The notes under the pieces are model-generated. The model ran no database searches and was not told the DNA's origin. It saw only the letters and a list, made by a program, of their open reading frames with translations. DNA of 64,000 nt, from contig CBDFKF010000004.1 in assembly GCA_965248765.1 (NCBI GenBank), forward strand, positions 2,170,001 to 2,234,000, written 5' to 3'. Source of the stretch: CBDFKF01 sp965248765 (GTDB taxonomy: Bacteria > Pseudomonadota > Alphaproteobacteria > VGEJ01). A program made the position numbers and the translations under genes. Positions within the stretch are counted from its first letter, which is position 1. Each line of letters opens with the position of its first letter. This document shows, piece after piece, positions 25,547-34,832 of this stretch.

Positions 25547-26389
25547 ATGAGCGAACGGCGCCCCGCCCCAGCGGTACCCGCCGCATCGGTCATGCTGCTT
25601 CACGACGGGCGGGAAGGCCTCGAGATCCTGATGCTTTTGCGACATCCCAGCACGGCGTTCGCCCCCGGCGCGCTGGTATTTACCGGCGGTAAGGTCGCAT
25701 CCGGTGACGCTGCGCCGGAACTACGGCATCGCTGCGGCGGCGCCGTCGGTATGGAGCCCGCTGCTCTGGTTTGGCGTATCGCGGCCATCCGCGAAACCTT
25801 TGAGGAGAGCGGTGTCCTGATTGCGCACGATAGCATCGGCGGCGAACTGGTCTCGGGGAATCGGGCCGCGGCGCTGCAAGGCTACAGAGCGCCGCTCAAT
25901 CGCGGCGAGCTGGACCTCTCTCGTTTCGTGGACGACGAGGACCTAATTCTTGCCTGCGACCGCCTCGAGCCCTTCGCGCACTGGATCACGCCCGAGTGGC
26001 GCCCGCTCCGCTTTGATACCCATTTCTATCTGGCTCCCCTTCCGCCTGGCCAGAAGGCGGCGCACGATGGAACCGAGTCGGTAGACTCCTTCTGGATCAC
26101 GCCCGCGCACGCCCTAGCCGAGGGAAGAGCCGGTCGCTACGATCTCATGTTCCCGACCCGCCTCAATCTCGAACGGCTGAGCCGATCAGAAACCGTGGAC
26201 GCGGCGCTCGCAGCGGCCCGCGAAACCCCCATAGTTACCGTCATGCCCTGGGTCGAACGACGGGCCGGCGGAACTGTTCGCCGGATTCCCGATGACGCGG
26301 GATACGGGCATATCGCCGAAACCATCGAGGAGCCGCCTGTGGCCGGGGGAGCCGCCACTGGTGAGGGACCTGAGACCAGACGCCGCTAG
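25547..26389 (+). CDS. Nudix hydrolase (NUDT19-like layout)
   Basis: This 280-residue protein starts MSERRPAPAV (25547). The Nudix box is split as in the NUDT19/CoA-pyrophosphatase group: GALVFTGGKVASGD, an insertion of about 27 residues, then RIAAIRETFEESGVLIA with the R-E-x2-E-E-S-G core that binds the metal. Its length and the HWITPEWRPLRFDTHFYLA segment after the box also fit that group. Members hydrolyse nucleotide-type diphosphates such as CoA derivatives. It converges on the histidine-kinase remnant, with 10 bases between the stops. Confidence 0.86.
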   Translation: MSERRPAPAVPAASVMLLHDGREGLEILMLLRHPSTAFAPGALVFTGGKVASGDAAPELRHRCGGAVGMEPAALVWRIAAIRETFEESGVLIAHDSIGGELVSGNRAAALQGYRAPLNRGELDLSRFVDDEDLILACDRLEPFAHWITPEWRPLRFDTHFYLAPLPPGQKAAHDGTESVDSFWITPAHALAEGRAGRYDLMFPTRLNLERLSRSETVDAALAAARETPIVTVMPWVERRAGGTVRRIPDDAGYGHIAETIEEPPVAGGAATGEGPETRRR

Positions 26390-26399
26390 CCTCTGGCGA

Positions 26400-28768
26400 T
26401 CACCCGGCGGCGATGGACGCGCCACCACGGCGCTCGGCCTGAGACGCCGGGGTATGAGTTTCGTCCGCTCGGCGTAGCGTGAAGAGAAACGTCGAGCCGC
26501 CATTCGCATTGGATGTGGCAGACAAGCGGCCGCCATGCGCCTCAACGATCGTCCTCGAGATCGCGAGCCCCATGCCCATGCCGTTCTGTTTGGTCGTAAA
26601 GAACGGCTCGAAGATCCGATCGATCCCGCTCTCCGGCAAACCGCGCCCGGTATCTACAATAGCGGCCTCGACCATCCCGTCATCATCGAGGCCCGTCGCG
26701 ACAGATTAAGCGAAGCGGTCCGCCGTCACCTTGTCTGAGGGCGTCCATGCCGTTACGCAGGAGGTTGAGGATAACTTGCTCAATCTCGAACACGTGCACG
26801 GAGACTGGCGGCAGACCTTGGTCAAGATCCAGCGAGATGGTGATCCCTGCGTTCCGGGCTTCGGGCTGGATCAACGAGACCGAGGTGTTGATGATGTCGT
26901 TGATGTCGTTGATGTCGGCGGGCTCGGTCCGGATATTACCGCGGCGGACGAAGTTGCCGATGTTCTTGACGATCTCCGCAGCTCGGCGCGCCTGGGCGGC
27001 GATCCGCGTCATGGGTTCGAGGAGCTCGCCCCAGCGTTCACCGCGTCCGCCCGAAGGCGCCGAAGAGAGCCCTCGGAGTAATTGACGATAGCCGCAAGCG
27101 GCTGATTGAGTTCGTGCGCCAGAGTCGATGCCATCTCGTCCATCGTGCCAAGGCGGAGCACGTGGGCCAGATCGGCCTGGTGCTCTCGTGCCCGACGCTG
27201 AGCTTCTATCAACTCCGTAAGATCGGTGACGATGCCGAAGGCGCCCAAATAGTGCCCCTCGGCATCGAACAACGCGCGGGGCGAGACGTAAGCGTGCACC
27301 CGGCCGTCGTCCTTCCGGGTGTAGACGATCTCGTACGGCGATTCCTCGCCGCGGTGGCGCGCCGCCAATTGTCGCAGACGAATGGCGCGGCTGTCGTCAT
27401 CGTACAGGTGGGTCGTTGTGCGACCCAAGAGTTCCTGCCGCTCGCGACCCACGATCTCGCAGAACTTGTCGTTGACATAAGTGATGTTTTGGTTGGCATC
27501 CGCGACCACTAAGCCTTCATTCATGCCTTCAACGAGGTTCCGGTAGCGCTGCTCGCTCTCTCGCAACGCCGCGTGCGTTTGTTTTTGTGCCGTGATGTCG
27601 AGCGTAATCCCGTCCCACACCGTATCGCCATTCTCCATCCGGCGCGGCAGCGAAACAGAATGGGCCCAGCGCAGCTCTCCCGTCCGGGTAGTGAAGCGGT
27701 ACTCGCATTCCGCCGGTTGGTTGGTGTTGGCAGAATCTAGAACGACCGTCCGAAACCGCTCTTGGTCGTCGGGGTGAATATGGGCACGGAAGAGCGGTTC
27801 GGCCATCAGCTCCTGTGCGCTGTACCCGAAGATTTCGGGCGCCCGCTCGCTGACATACGGCACGCTGAGCGTTCCGCGAGCGCTCGCTTGATCAAGGGCT
27901 CGAGCCGGACATATCGCTCCGCACCGAGGATTTCGCGCACCGGCATGTGTCGGATTTGCTCGCGAGGCATGCCGTACCATTCCTCGTAAGTACGGTTGAC
28001 GAAATCGAACCGCTCATCCTTGTTAACGTATGCGACCAACGCCGGAAGGCTGTCGGCGATCACACGCATGCGCTCCTCTGCTTGGCGGAGCTCCCGTTCC
28101 GCATCCCGGAGCGCCGTTACATCCTGGATAACCAGGGTCATTGTCTGTGAGCCTGTGGTTTCATCAGTGGCCCTTGCAGCGCGGGCAAGGACATGCCGCA
28201 CCGTGCCATCGGGGCGCATGAGTCGGTGCTCAAAGGCGCGCGGTCCGCCGTCTTGCGCACCGCGGTCGATCTCGGCCGAAAACACGTCGCGATCGGCGGG
28301 ATGGACCGCTTCGAGAAACAACTCCAGACCCGTCGGGCCATCTTGAGCTGGGCGCCCGAGAAGGTCCCATATCTGATCCGAATAGCGACCCTGGCCGCTC
28401 TTCAGGTCCCACCTCGCCCACGCGATGCCGGCAAGTCCGAGGGCGCGGGTTACCTCCTGGGCGACACGCTGCCTAGTGTGATGCTCCGTCTCACGCCGTG
28501 CCGCCGCGACAAGTTCTTGGGTGGAGCGCGCGTGGAGATAGATGAGAGGTGGCGCTACGAGCAACGGGACGCCACCGGAAAACGCGGCGGCGAGGGCTAC
28601 CGCTTCCGGGAACAGTGGCACGCAGATGAGCAGGGTGACGACCTCGGAGATGAGGACAGCCCGCACGGTGTGCGCCACCGTCACTACCAGCGGCGAGTTC
28701 TTGGCGATGAATCGGCGGTTGGCCGAGACCAGCCCTTCGACGAAGCGATCCACTATCCGCAATCGCAA
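26400..28768 (-). pseudogene. Multi-PAS sensor histidine kinase, broken by three frame changes and a likely internal deletion
   Basis: From 28768 it encodes two N-terminal hydrophobic segments, a PAS (LELFLEAVHPADRDVF) and the start of a second PAS (SLPALVAYVNKDERFDFVNR). At about 27885 the frame changes and the text jumps to the middle of another PAS (VPYVSERAPEIFGYSAQELM), as if two PAS halves were fused by deletion. The next parts are intact: a third PAS (GLVVADANQNITYV), then TLAHELNQPLAAIVNYSEGS with the phosphoacceptor His. Further frame changes lie near 27052 and 26705. The ATP-binding end, IFEPFFTTKQNGMGMGLAIS, closes at 26400. It is paralogous to the intact kinase at 30245-33121. Confidence 0.82.
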
Positions 28769-28908
28769 TCATGCGTTCTCAGCTCTTGCACGTTAACACG
28801 GATGAGGCGGCAATCGTATTGGTGGGCGCGCTCGGTGGCGCAGCGGCCGCGACCCTGCGATCGCAGCCCGTGACCATTCGGTGCGCCGTGCCCATTCCGG
28901 CGGCGACG

Positions 28909-30222
28909 CTACGCAACATCCGATTTGGGGCGACGGAAGAGTGCGGTAAGCGCGGGGACCGGCTCGCCTTGGTGGTACTCGTGCACGCTCTCGGAGAGGG
29001 ACTCGGTGACGAAGCCGACTTCCTCCGCACATGTTCTAAGGTACCCGGCGCCGTGCGCATAGCATTTGAACGGTAACGCCTCAACGTCATCTCTCGCGCT
29101 TTGGAACAGCGTCATCGCGACAGCACCGTCCGAGCGCAGAGCCTGATGTGCTGCTGCGAGTGGTGCGATCAGCGTATCGTTGTGGATGAGAACCGCAGCG
29201 CAGACGATGAGATCGTAGCGGTCCAGGTTCTCTCTTAGAAAATCGACAAGGTCCGCACACGCGAGGCGATCGTAGACGCGCCTTTCTCGCGCCTTCGCCA
29301 CCATATGCGGCGAGAGATCAACGCCGTCCAGATTCCGGGTATAGGGTCGCAGCCTCTCGCCCAACACGCCCGTGCCGCAGCCGGCATCCAGTATCGCTGG
29401 ATCGCGATGCCGACGCAGCTCCTCACGCAGCACGTCGAGGATGAGATCGTGGCCGAGGTAGTGGGGATTGTCGGGCGTGGTATCCCATGTGTTGGCCCGC
29501 TCGGCACAAAAGCTGCGGATATAAGACGCGCCAGCAGGAGCCGGCGCCTCAGCGCCGAGCGCCGCGAGGTCCAGGCGTGCGCCGTACTCGTCAGCCGGAT
29601 CACGTTCGAGATAGCGCCGAAACCGCGCGATCGCCTCCGATGTCTGCCGCCGATCGCGGGCAATCCGGCACAGGAAATACCAGGGGTAGGCGGCCAGAGG
29701 ATCGACGTCCGTTGCTTCGCGCAGGACCACCTCGGCCTCGTCGATGGCGTCGAGGCGCCGCAGCGCTTCGCTCAGATTGACCCGCACGTCCACATCATTG
29801 GGTCGCACCGACAACGCCTGGCGGTAGCAAGCGACCGCTTCGGCGGCCTTGCCGCTTAACTGTAACGCGTTGCCGAGATTGTTAAATGCTTCGGCGTAGT
29901 CGGGCTTTAGTTCGATGGCGCAGCGAAACTCGGCGATCGCCTCCGTCAGGTCGCCGTTCCTTCTCAGCGCTACGCCGAGCGAATTGTGGGTCTGCGCGCG
30001 GCGCGGCGACACTGCGACAGCAAGACGGAGCAGTTCGATCGCTGCCTTCAGCTCGCCGCTGTCACTGGCGATGACACCCCGGAGATGCAGCGCATCGGGG
30101 TGATTGGGCGCGCTGGCCAGGACCTCGCGGCACAGTTGATCCGCATCGGCGAATCGGCCGTCGCGGTGGGCCTCAAGCGCGGCCCTAACGATGGTCTCGA
30201 GGTCAGGATGAGGCGGCGTCAT
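28909..30222 (-). CDS. TPR-repeat protein with a C-terminal SAM-dependent methyltransferase domain
   Basis: This 437-residue protein begins MTPPHPDLETIV (30222). The first ~200 residues are about six tetratricopeptide repeats, for example GRFADADQLCREVLASAPNH and PDYAEAFNNLGNALQLSGKA. The last ~190 residues are a class I methyltransferase with the SAM-binding ILDAGCGTGVLGERL and the acidic loop LDGVDLSPHMVAKARE. The TPRs probably bind a protein partner or substrate. The gene lies between two related PAS kinases in the same direction, 22 bases after the intact kinase and 140 bases before the broken one, so it may belong to their pathway. The substrate is unknown. Confidence 0.88.
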   Translation of the reverse strand: MTPPHPDLETIVRAALEAHRDGRFADADQLCREVLASAPNHPDALHLRGVIASDSGELKAAIELLRLAVAVSPRRAQTHNSLGVALRRNGDLTEAIAEFRCAIELKPDYAEAFNNLGNALQLSGKAAEAVACYRQALSVRPNDVDVRVNLSEALRRLDAIDEAEVVLREATDVDPLAAYPWYFLCRIARDRRQTSEAIARFRRYLERDPADEYGARLDLAALGAEAPAPAGASYIRSFCAERANTWDTTPDNPHYLGHDLILDVLREELRRHRDPAILDAGCGTGVLGERLRPYTRNLDGVDLSPHMVAKARERRVYDRLACADLVDFLRENLDRYDLIVCAAVLIHNDTLIAPLAAAHQALRSDGAVAMTLFQSARDDVEALPFKCYAHGAGYLRTCAEEVGFVTESLSESVHEYHQGEPVPALTALFRRPKSDVA

Positions 30223-30244
30223 CGGTGGCTGCCGGCCGCCAGCA

Positions 30245-33121
30245 TCAATTTTGGGCCGGTAACGTGAAGCGGAACGTCGCACCCCGCTCTGCGTTGGCCG
30301 AAGCCCACAGGACGCCACCATGGGATTCGACGATAGTCCTGGAGAGCGAGAGCCCCATCCCCATCCCCTCCTGCTTGGTGGTGAAGAATGGATCGAAGAT
30401 TAGATCGCCGACCTTCCGGGGGAGACCGCGCCCCCAATCGGTGACGGCAATCTCAATACAACGCGAACCGTTGACGGAGCTTTGAACAAGGACCTCGGGC
30501 TTGGGCCCAACGGGCGGGTCGTAGGCATCCATGCCATTGCGGATCAGGTTCACGAGCACTTGCTCGATCTCAATGACATCGACGGCGATGGGAGGCAGCT
30601 CGGGTCGGAGTTCCAACCGCAGCGTGACGTTCTGTTCGCGCGTATCCAACTCAAGTAACTCTGCCGCCATATGCACGATCTCGTTAATGTCCGCCATGGT
30701 GGTCTGGCCGTCGGTCTTGCGGGCGTACTTACGGATATGTCTGATAATTTCGCCAGCCCGCTCGGCCTGCGCGGCGATGTGCTCTTGAACATTGAGTATC
30801 TCCTCGAACCGAGGATCATCCAGAGCATGCAGTCGGCGGATGCTGCCGCGCGAGTAGCTGGCGATGGCGCCGAGTGGTTGGTTGAGTTCGTGCGCGAGCG
30901 TCGTCGCGATTTCGCCCATGGTGCTGAGCCGGGCGACATGGGCCAGTTCTGCCTGATGGCTGCGTATCTTCTTCTCGGCCTCCAGCAGTTCGGTGATGTC
31001 CTGGGCGACGCCGATGATGCCCAAGACCTCGCCATCGGCGGCATGAACGATGCTCTTGGTAGTCAACATCCGCCGTTCGCCGAAGACGGTTCCGAACGGC
31101 TCCTCGAACGTGCGGGTTTCTCCCCCGGCCATAATCTCGACGTCGATGGCCCGGAACTTGCTGGCATAGTCCGTCGCCATGAGTTCGAGATCTGTCTTGC
31201 CGACCATGTCCTCAGGCTTGAGACCGACCGTTGCCGCACCTGCGGTGTTGACCATGCGGTAGGTGCCGTTGGCGTCCTTGAAGAAAATTGGTCCGGTCGC
31301 GCCCTCGATGACGGTGCGCAGAATCTCCTCGCTGTCGCGTAGTGCCTGTTCGGTGCGCTTGCGTTCCTCGACCTCATCATGGAGCGCCACGTTGGCTCTG
31401 TTCAGCTCAGCGGTTCTGAGCTCGACCCGCTCTTCCAAGACGGCGTTGAGGCGGCGTATCTCAGCCTCGGCGCGGTTGCGAGCCGTTACATCGTTCATAA
31501 CCGCGATGCTGCGCGCCACACCGCCTTCGTCGTCGCGCTCGGCGAACGCCGAGATATCGACGTCTATCAGCTCCCCGGATTTCGCGCGGAGCTGATAGAC
31601 AACCCCTTTTGAGACTCCTGTCGCCAGGAATCGAGGTAGCGCCGTGCGCTCGAAATAACGCTGCGCATCCCGCGGCATGAACTTGGTAACACGCTCGCCG
31701 ATAACCTCGTCGTAGTCGTAGCCAAGAGTATCGAGCCAGGTGTTGTTTACCTGGACCAGTCGGCCCGCACGGTCGACCGACTGCATCATGACAGGCGCGC
31801 GTTCGTAGAGCCGCCGATACCGGGCCTCGCTCCGCCGCAGCTCCTCCTCCGCCCGCCGGCGCTCCTCCACCTCCTGACGCAGCTTCTGATTAGCAACCTC
31901 GATGTCGGCGGTGCGCTCACCGACTCGCTGTTCGAGCTCGTCGTACGCCCGCTGTAGGGCCTCCTCTTGGCGCCTCCGATCACTGATGTCGGCAACTACG
32001 GCAAAGATGCCTTGGACCTCACCGTCATCGCCGATATGCGGGACGAAATTGGTCCGAACATGGCGGGGCTCGCCGTAGCGGTACGGCATCGTTGCCTCGA
32101 AACGTACGGCCTCGCCGGCAAGAACACGCTCGATGTGGGGACGAATGACGGCGAAGGCCTCATCGCCGAGCACTTCCTGCACAGATCGGCCGGTGATCTC
32201 CTCTGGCAGAACGCCAAACCAGTCGTAATAGGATCTGTTGCCTAGTCGATAGCGCAGATCAGTATCGAAATAGTTGATCAAGACGGGCACAGCATCGGCG
32301 AGAAGCCGGAGGCGCTCCTCACTCTCCCGCCGCCGAGCTTCAGCGCGACGGCGATCGCTTATGTCGCTGACAACGGAATAGAAACCCGCAACCGCGCCGT
32401 CGTCTCCGAGTTTCGGGACATAGCTGACGTGAACGGCGCGCGCGCCACCGTGTTTGAAGGGTACGGTCGCCTCGAACGCGATCGCTTCGCCGGCAAGTGC
32501 CCGCTGGGTATAAGGGAAGATCAGCTTGAAAGCGTGGTCCCCAAGGATCTCACGTAGTTTCGCGCCGCGGAGATCCGCGGGCTGCATCCCGAACCATTTG
32601 CGGTAGGTGTGGTTCGCGAATCGATAGCGCAGGTCAGGGTCGACGAAGTCGATCAGAACGGGGAGCGCATCGGTGACCAGCCGAAGTTCCTGCTCGCTGG
32701 CGCGCAGCGCCGCCTCGGTCTCTTTGGCTGCGGTGACGTCGAACCAATGCCCGACGATGTGGCGCGGGCGGCCACCCGTGTCGAAAAGCATCCGCGCGGC
32801 GTCGCGTACCCAGCGATACCGGCCGTCGCGATGCTGGAAGCGGTACTCGAAGACGAGGTCGGTCTTGACGCCGAGCAACTGTGCCTCGGTGAACACCCGG
32901 TCGCGATCGTCCGGGTGGACGTGGCGCGCGAAGAAGCTAGGATCGTCAAGAAAGTGGCAGGGTTCCCAACCGAGCCAATTGGCGACACCATCGCTGATGA
33001 AGGTGGGAGCGAAGTCGCCACGAGGCTCGCAGACATAGGTGACCGCGGGGTTGGCGCGAATCAGCTCCCAAAGCTCGTCCTCGTCGATAGCTCCGAGGCG
33101 CCGTTTACTCCGGGTTACCAT
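30245..33121 (-). CDS. Soluble multi-PAS sensor histidine kinase
   Basis: This 958-residue cytoplasmic kinase has no membrane helix. The start MVTRSKRRLG (33121) is at the first residues of the first PAS. Five PAS domains follow: NPAVTYVC, PVLIDFVDPDLRYRFANHTY, PVLINYFDTDLRYRLGNRSY, APVMMQSVDRAGRLVQVNN, and GPIFFKDANGTYRMVNTAG. Coiled coils lie between them (VGERTADIEVANQKL and ELRTAELNRANVAL). The phosphoacceptor is in TTLAHELNQPLGAIASYSRG, and the ATP site has NLIRNGMDAY, DWGRGLP and GMGMGLSLSRTIVESHGG, as in FixL-like kinases. No heme-pocket call is made. No response regulator is adjacent. The next gene (TPR-methyltransferase) starts 22 bases downstream. Confidence 0.92.
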   Translation of the reverse strand: MVTRSKRRLGAIDEDELWELIRANPAVTYVCEPRGDFAPTFISDGVANWLGWEPCHFLDDPSFFARHVHPDDRDRVFTEAQLLGVKTDLVFEYRFQHRDGRYRWVRDAARMLFDTGGRPRHIVGHWFDVTAAKETEAALRASEQELRLVTDALPVLIDFVDPDLRYRFANHTYRKWFGMQPADLRGAKLREILGDHAFKLIFPYTQRALAGEAIAFEATVPFKHGGARAVHVSYVPKLGDDGAVAGFYSVVSDISDRRRAEARRRESEERLRLLADAVPVLINYFDTDLRYRLGNRSYYDWFGVLPEEITGRSVQEVLGDEAFAVIRPHIERVLAGEAVRFEATMPYRYGEPRHVRTNFVPHIGDDGEVQGIFAVVADISDRRRQEEALQRAYDELEQRVGERTADIEVANQKLRQEVEERRRAEEELRRSEARYRRLYERAPVMMQSVDRAGRLVQVNNTWLDTLGYDYDEVIGERVTKFMPRDAQRYFERTALPRFLATGVSKGVVYQLRAKSGELIDVDISAFAERDDEGGVARSIAVMNDVTARNRAEAEIRRLNAVLEERVELRTAELNRANVALHDEVEERKRTEQALRDSEEILRTVIEGATGPIFFKDANGTYRMVNTAGAATVGLKPEDMVGKTDLELMATDYASKFRAIDVEIMAGGETRTFEEPFGTVFGERRMLTTKSIVHAADGEVLGIIGVAQDITELLEAEKKIRSHQAELAHVARLSTMGEIATTLAHELNQPLGAIASYSRGSIRRLHALDDPRFEEILNVQEHIAAQAERAGEIIRHIRKYARKTDGQTTMADINEIVHMAAELLELDTREQNVTLRLELRPELPPIAVDVIEIEQVLVNLIRNGMDAYDPPVGPKPEVLVQSSVNGSRCIEIAVTDWGRGLPRKVGDLIFDPFFTTKQEGMGMGLSLSRTIVESHGGVLWASANAERGATFRFTLPAQN

Positions 33122-33324
33122 TACCGAACGCCGGGAGCCGACTCCCGGTCCATTAGTAGAGCCGCCACCGTAATCATACACTGGTTGGGCATGGGAAACC
33201 CGCATTTGGCGCGATGTGCCCACCCAGCCTCTGAACCCTGTTGTGGTGTCATGCCAATCTGCTATAGACGTGCGCGCCTGCGGCACCGATGAGAGTGCGA
33301 ACGTATGGGAGTTCAACGTAAGCG

Positions 33325-33693
33325 ATGAAGAGCGAGACGACAGCGACCAAGAAGGCCAAAGATAGCGCCTCCGAGGCAAAAAAACCGGAGAGATCGGGCT
33401 CGGATAGCGAGGCTAAGGGCACCAAGCCTGCGGCGCGGCCCGTCAGCTATTTCTCGAGTGTGCGCACAGATGAGTATCGAACGGGCTGGGATTCGGTGTT
33501 CGGCAAGTCAGACCGGCACCAGGGACAGCATGGCATCGAACTGTCGATCAGCCTCGAGGAGCTCTCAGCGCGGGAACGCAAGTTATTGACCGACGCGTTC
33601 CGCCGCAAAGCAAAGTCGCGCAATATTGATTTCGACAAGGTCTCGCACGGCGCCGAGGTGTATTGGAACCTCCGCTGCCGAATCGAGCGGTGA
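33325..33693 (+). CDS. Small conserved-looking hypothetical protein
   Basis: This 122-residue protein has a lysine/serine-rich disordered first third (MKSETTATKKAKDSASEAKK) and a compact second part with PVSYFSSVRTDEYRTGWDSV, SISLEELSARERKLLTDAFR and SHGAEVYWNLRCRIER. GGAG lies 18 bases upstream of the ATG, which is rather far. It has no recognised domain or membrane helix. It is divergent from the multi-PAS kinase gene (start 33121) and converges with the overlapping tail of the holin-like frame. The second part looks like a small folded domain of unknown role. Confidence 0.6.
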   Translation: MKSETTATKKAKDSASEAKKPERSGSDSEAKGTKPAARPVSYFSSVRTDEYRTGWDSVFGKSDRHQGQHGIELSISLEELSARERKLLTDAFRRKAKSRNIDFDKVSHGAEVYWNLRCRIER

Positions 33694-34162
33694 TCAGAGG
33701 CGCCGTCCCACCGTCGGCAACTCTAGTGGCAGGGGCGAAAAACCGAGATTTAACGCCGCTTTTTGCCTCCATCTCAAGCACCTTGACACTCCGCCCCAGC
33801 GGTCGATCGGACTCCGCTGCGGCGGGAGTGCAGTCCACGCGAGTTTGATTGGTTGGGATCGCGACTGCATCCCGGTCGCACGCGTGAATCTCGACCTCGT
33901 GCAGATCGAGTTCCCGCATCCGTGCGGCGAACGCCTGATCGGCTCGCTTGATGGCGGCGATCTGCTCCGGTGTCGCTGTAACAAGTGCCGCCGAGACGGC
34001 TTTCGGATCGTCGGTGTCAAGCCCCAGCGCCTCGCCGATAGCTCCCACTGCCGTGCGCGCAAGCGCGCCGCCGACAGGGCCGGCAACCGCCGTGCCGAGT
34101 GCGCCCGCCAACGCCGGCGCGACGCCCGCAAGCGCCTTGCCGAGATCGTCGAACAGGCTCAT
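33548..34162 (-). CDS. Phage holin-like (3TM family) protein, C-terminally degraded
   Basis: The first ~95 residues match the 3TM phage-holin family: MSLFDDLGKALAGVAPALA, GPVGGALARTAVGAIGEALG, ATPEQIAAIKRADQAFAARM. A holin helps lysozyme cross the inner membrane at lysis. After HEVEIHACDRD, the family's C-terminal membrane helices are missing. The frame instead continues with unrelated sequence to 33548, overlapping the plus-strand gene that ends at 33693. Truncation or a frameshift near 33880 is likely. Its ATG overlaps the lysozyme stop (34159-34162), as in a lysis cassette. Confidence 0.6.
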   Translation of the reverse strand: MSLFDDLGKALAGVAPALAGALGTAVAGPVGGALARTAVGAIGEALGLDTDDPKAVSAALVTATPEQIAAIKRADQAFAARMRELDLHEVEIHACDRDAVAIPTNQTRVDCTPAAAESDRPLGRSVKVLEMEAKSGVKSRFFAPATRVADGGTAPLITARFGSGGSNTPRRRARPCRNQYCATLLCGGTRRSITCVPALRAPRG

Positions 34163-34581
34163 GTCCCGCCTTCCCTCATGAGCGCCGCCAGTTCCTCAGC
34201 ACGCGCCGGAGTCTGGTCGTGCCAACGGCTGTCGAGCATCTCATCGGCGGCGCGCTCATAATTACGGTCGCGCAAGGCAGCGATCATGTTCCTGAAACCA
34301 TCAACACCGCCCGCACCGAGCTGATAGACCATCTCGGTCAGAATCTCTTGGCGGGTTTCGCCGATCCCTCGCCAAGTTTTCGCGCCGACGATCAGGTTGG
34401 CGTTGGAGGCGGCCTCAACCATATCGCGGTTAAACATGGTGTCCGCTTCGTCCCGGCTGATTCCGCGCGTATCCAGGCAGCGCCCATAACCGATGGTGAT
34501 CCGCCCGAGCGAGTCGGTGTACGGCTTGAGCCGTAGGCCCTCGTGCGCCTTGATGCGCTCGGCAAGGCGTTCGGTGTTCAT
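34159..34581 (-). CDS. Phage lysozyme (GH24, T4-type endolysin)
   Basis: This 140-residue muramidase starts MNTERLAER (34581). The catalytic Glu is in IKAHEGLRLKPYTDSLGRIT, followed by IGYGRCLDTRG, the typical E-x8-D-x5-T layout of T4-type lysozymes. Further conserved segments are LTEMVYQLGAGGVDGFRNMI and SRWHDQTPARAEELAALM. It cleaves peptidoglycan at phage lysis; no signal peptide is visible, so export needs a holin. Its start overlaps the stop of the 45-residue membrane protein (ATGA) and its stop overlaps the holin start, giving a compact three-gene lysis cassette. Confidence 0.92.
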   Translation of the reverse strand: MNTERLAERIKAHEGLRLKPYTDSLGRITIGYGRCLDTRGISRDEADTMFNRDMVEAASNANLIVGAKTWRGIGETRQEILTEMVYQLGAGGVDGFRNMIAALRDRNYERAADEMLDSRWHDQTPARAEELAALMREGGT

Positions 34582-34715
34582 CCGAGCTTCGCCCCCACGA
34601 CCACGCCGGCTACGAACAGTCCAACGGCCAGCGCGATCAGAAACAGCGCCGACCACGGCTTGTTGGCGAGCACGAACAGCAGCGAGTCCGTCTTGCGTTC
34701 GAGTTTCGATTTCAT
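34578..34715 (-). CDS. 45-residue single-helix phage membrane protein
   Basis: The ATG at 34715 is preceded by GGAAGG. The protein begins MKSKLERKTDSLLFVLANK and then has one hydrophobic helix, ALFLIALAVGLFVAGVVVGA, before a short KLG end. Its TGA overlaps the lysozyme ATG. A basic N-terminus, one helix and the position directly before the endolysin fit a small holin or anti-holin/pinholin type protein. Confidence 0.7.
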   Translation of the reverse strand: MKSKLERKTDSLLFVLANKPWSALFLIALAVGLFVAGVVVGAKLG

Positions 34716-34729
34716 GCGATCGCCTTCCA

Positions 34730-34832
34730 TCAGCGGCCCACCCGCACCCATCGGTACTGGGTATGGAGCCCCGTGATCTGCCGGTCATACTCGGCGTGCT
34801 TGGTCTCTTGGGTCGCCTCGATCGCGCCCTGG
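34730..34832 (-). pseudogene. 3' end of a further lysis-cassette gene, truncated by transposase sequence
   Basis: The minus strand reads AIEATQETKHAEYDRQITGL, then HTQYRWVRVGR and a TGA at 34730. These ~33 codons are helical and charged, then end 15 bases before the small membrane protein's ATG, as a neighbouring phage gene would. The frame is cut at about 34832, exactly where a plus-strand IS3-type transposase fragment begins. Confidence 0.5.
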
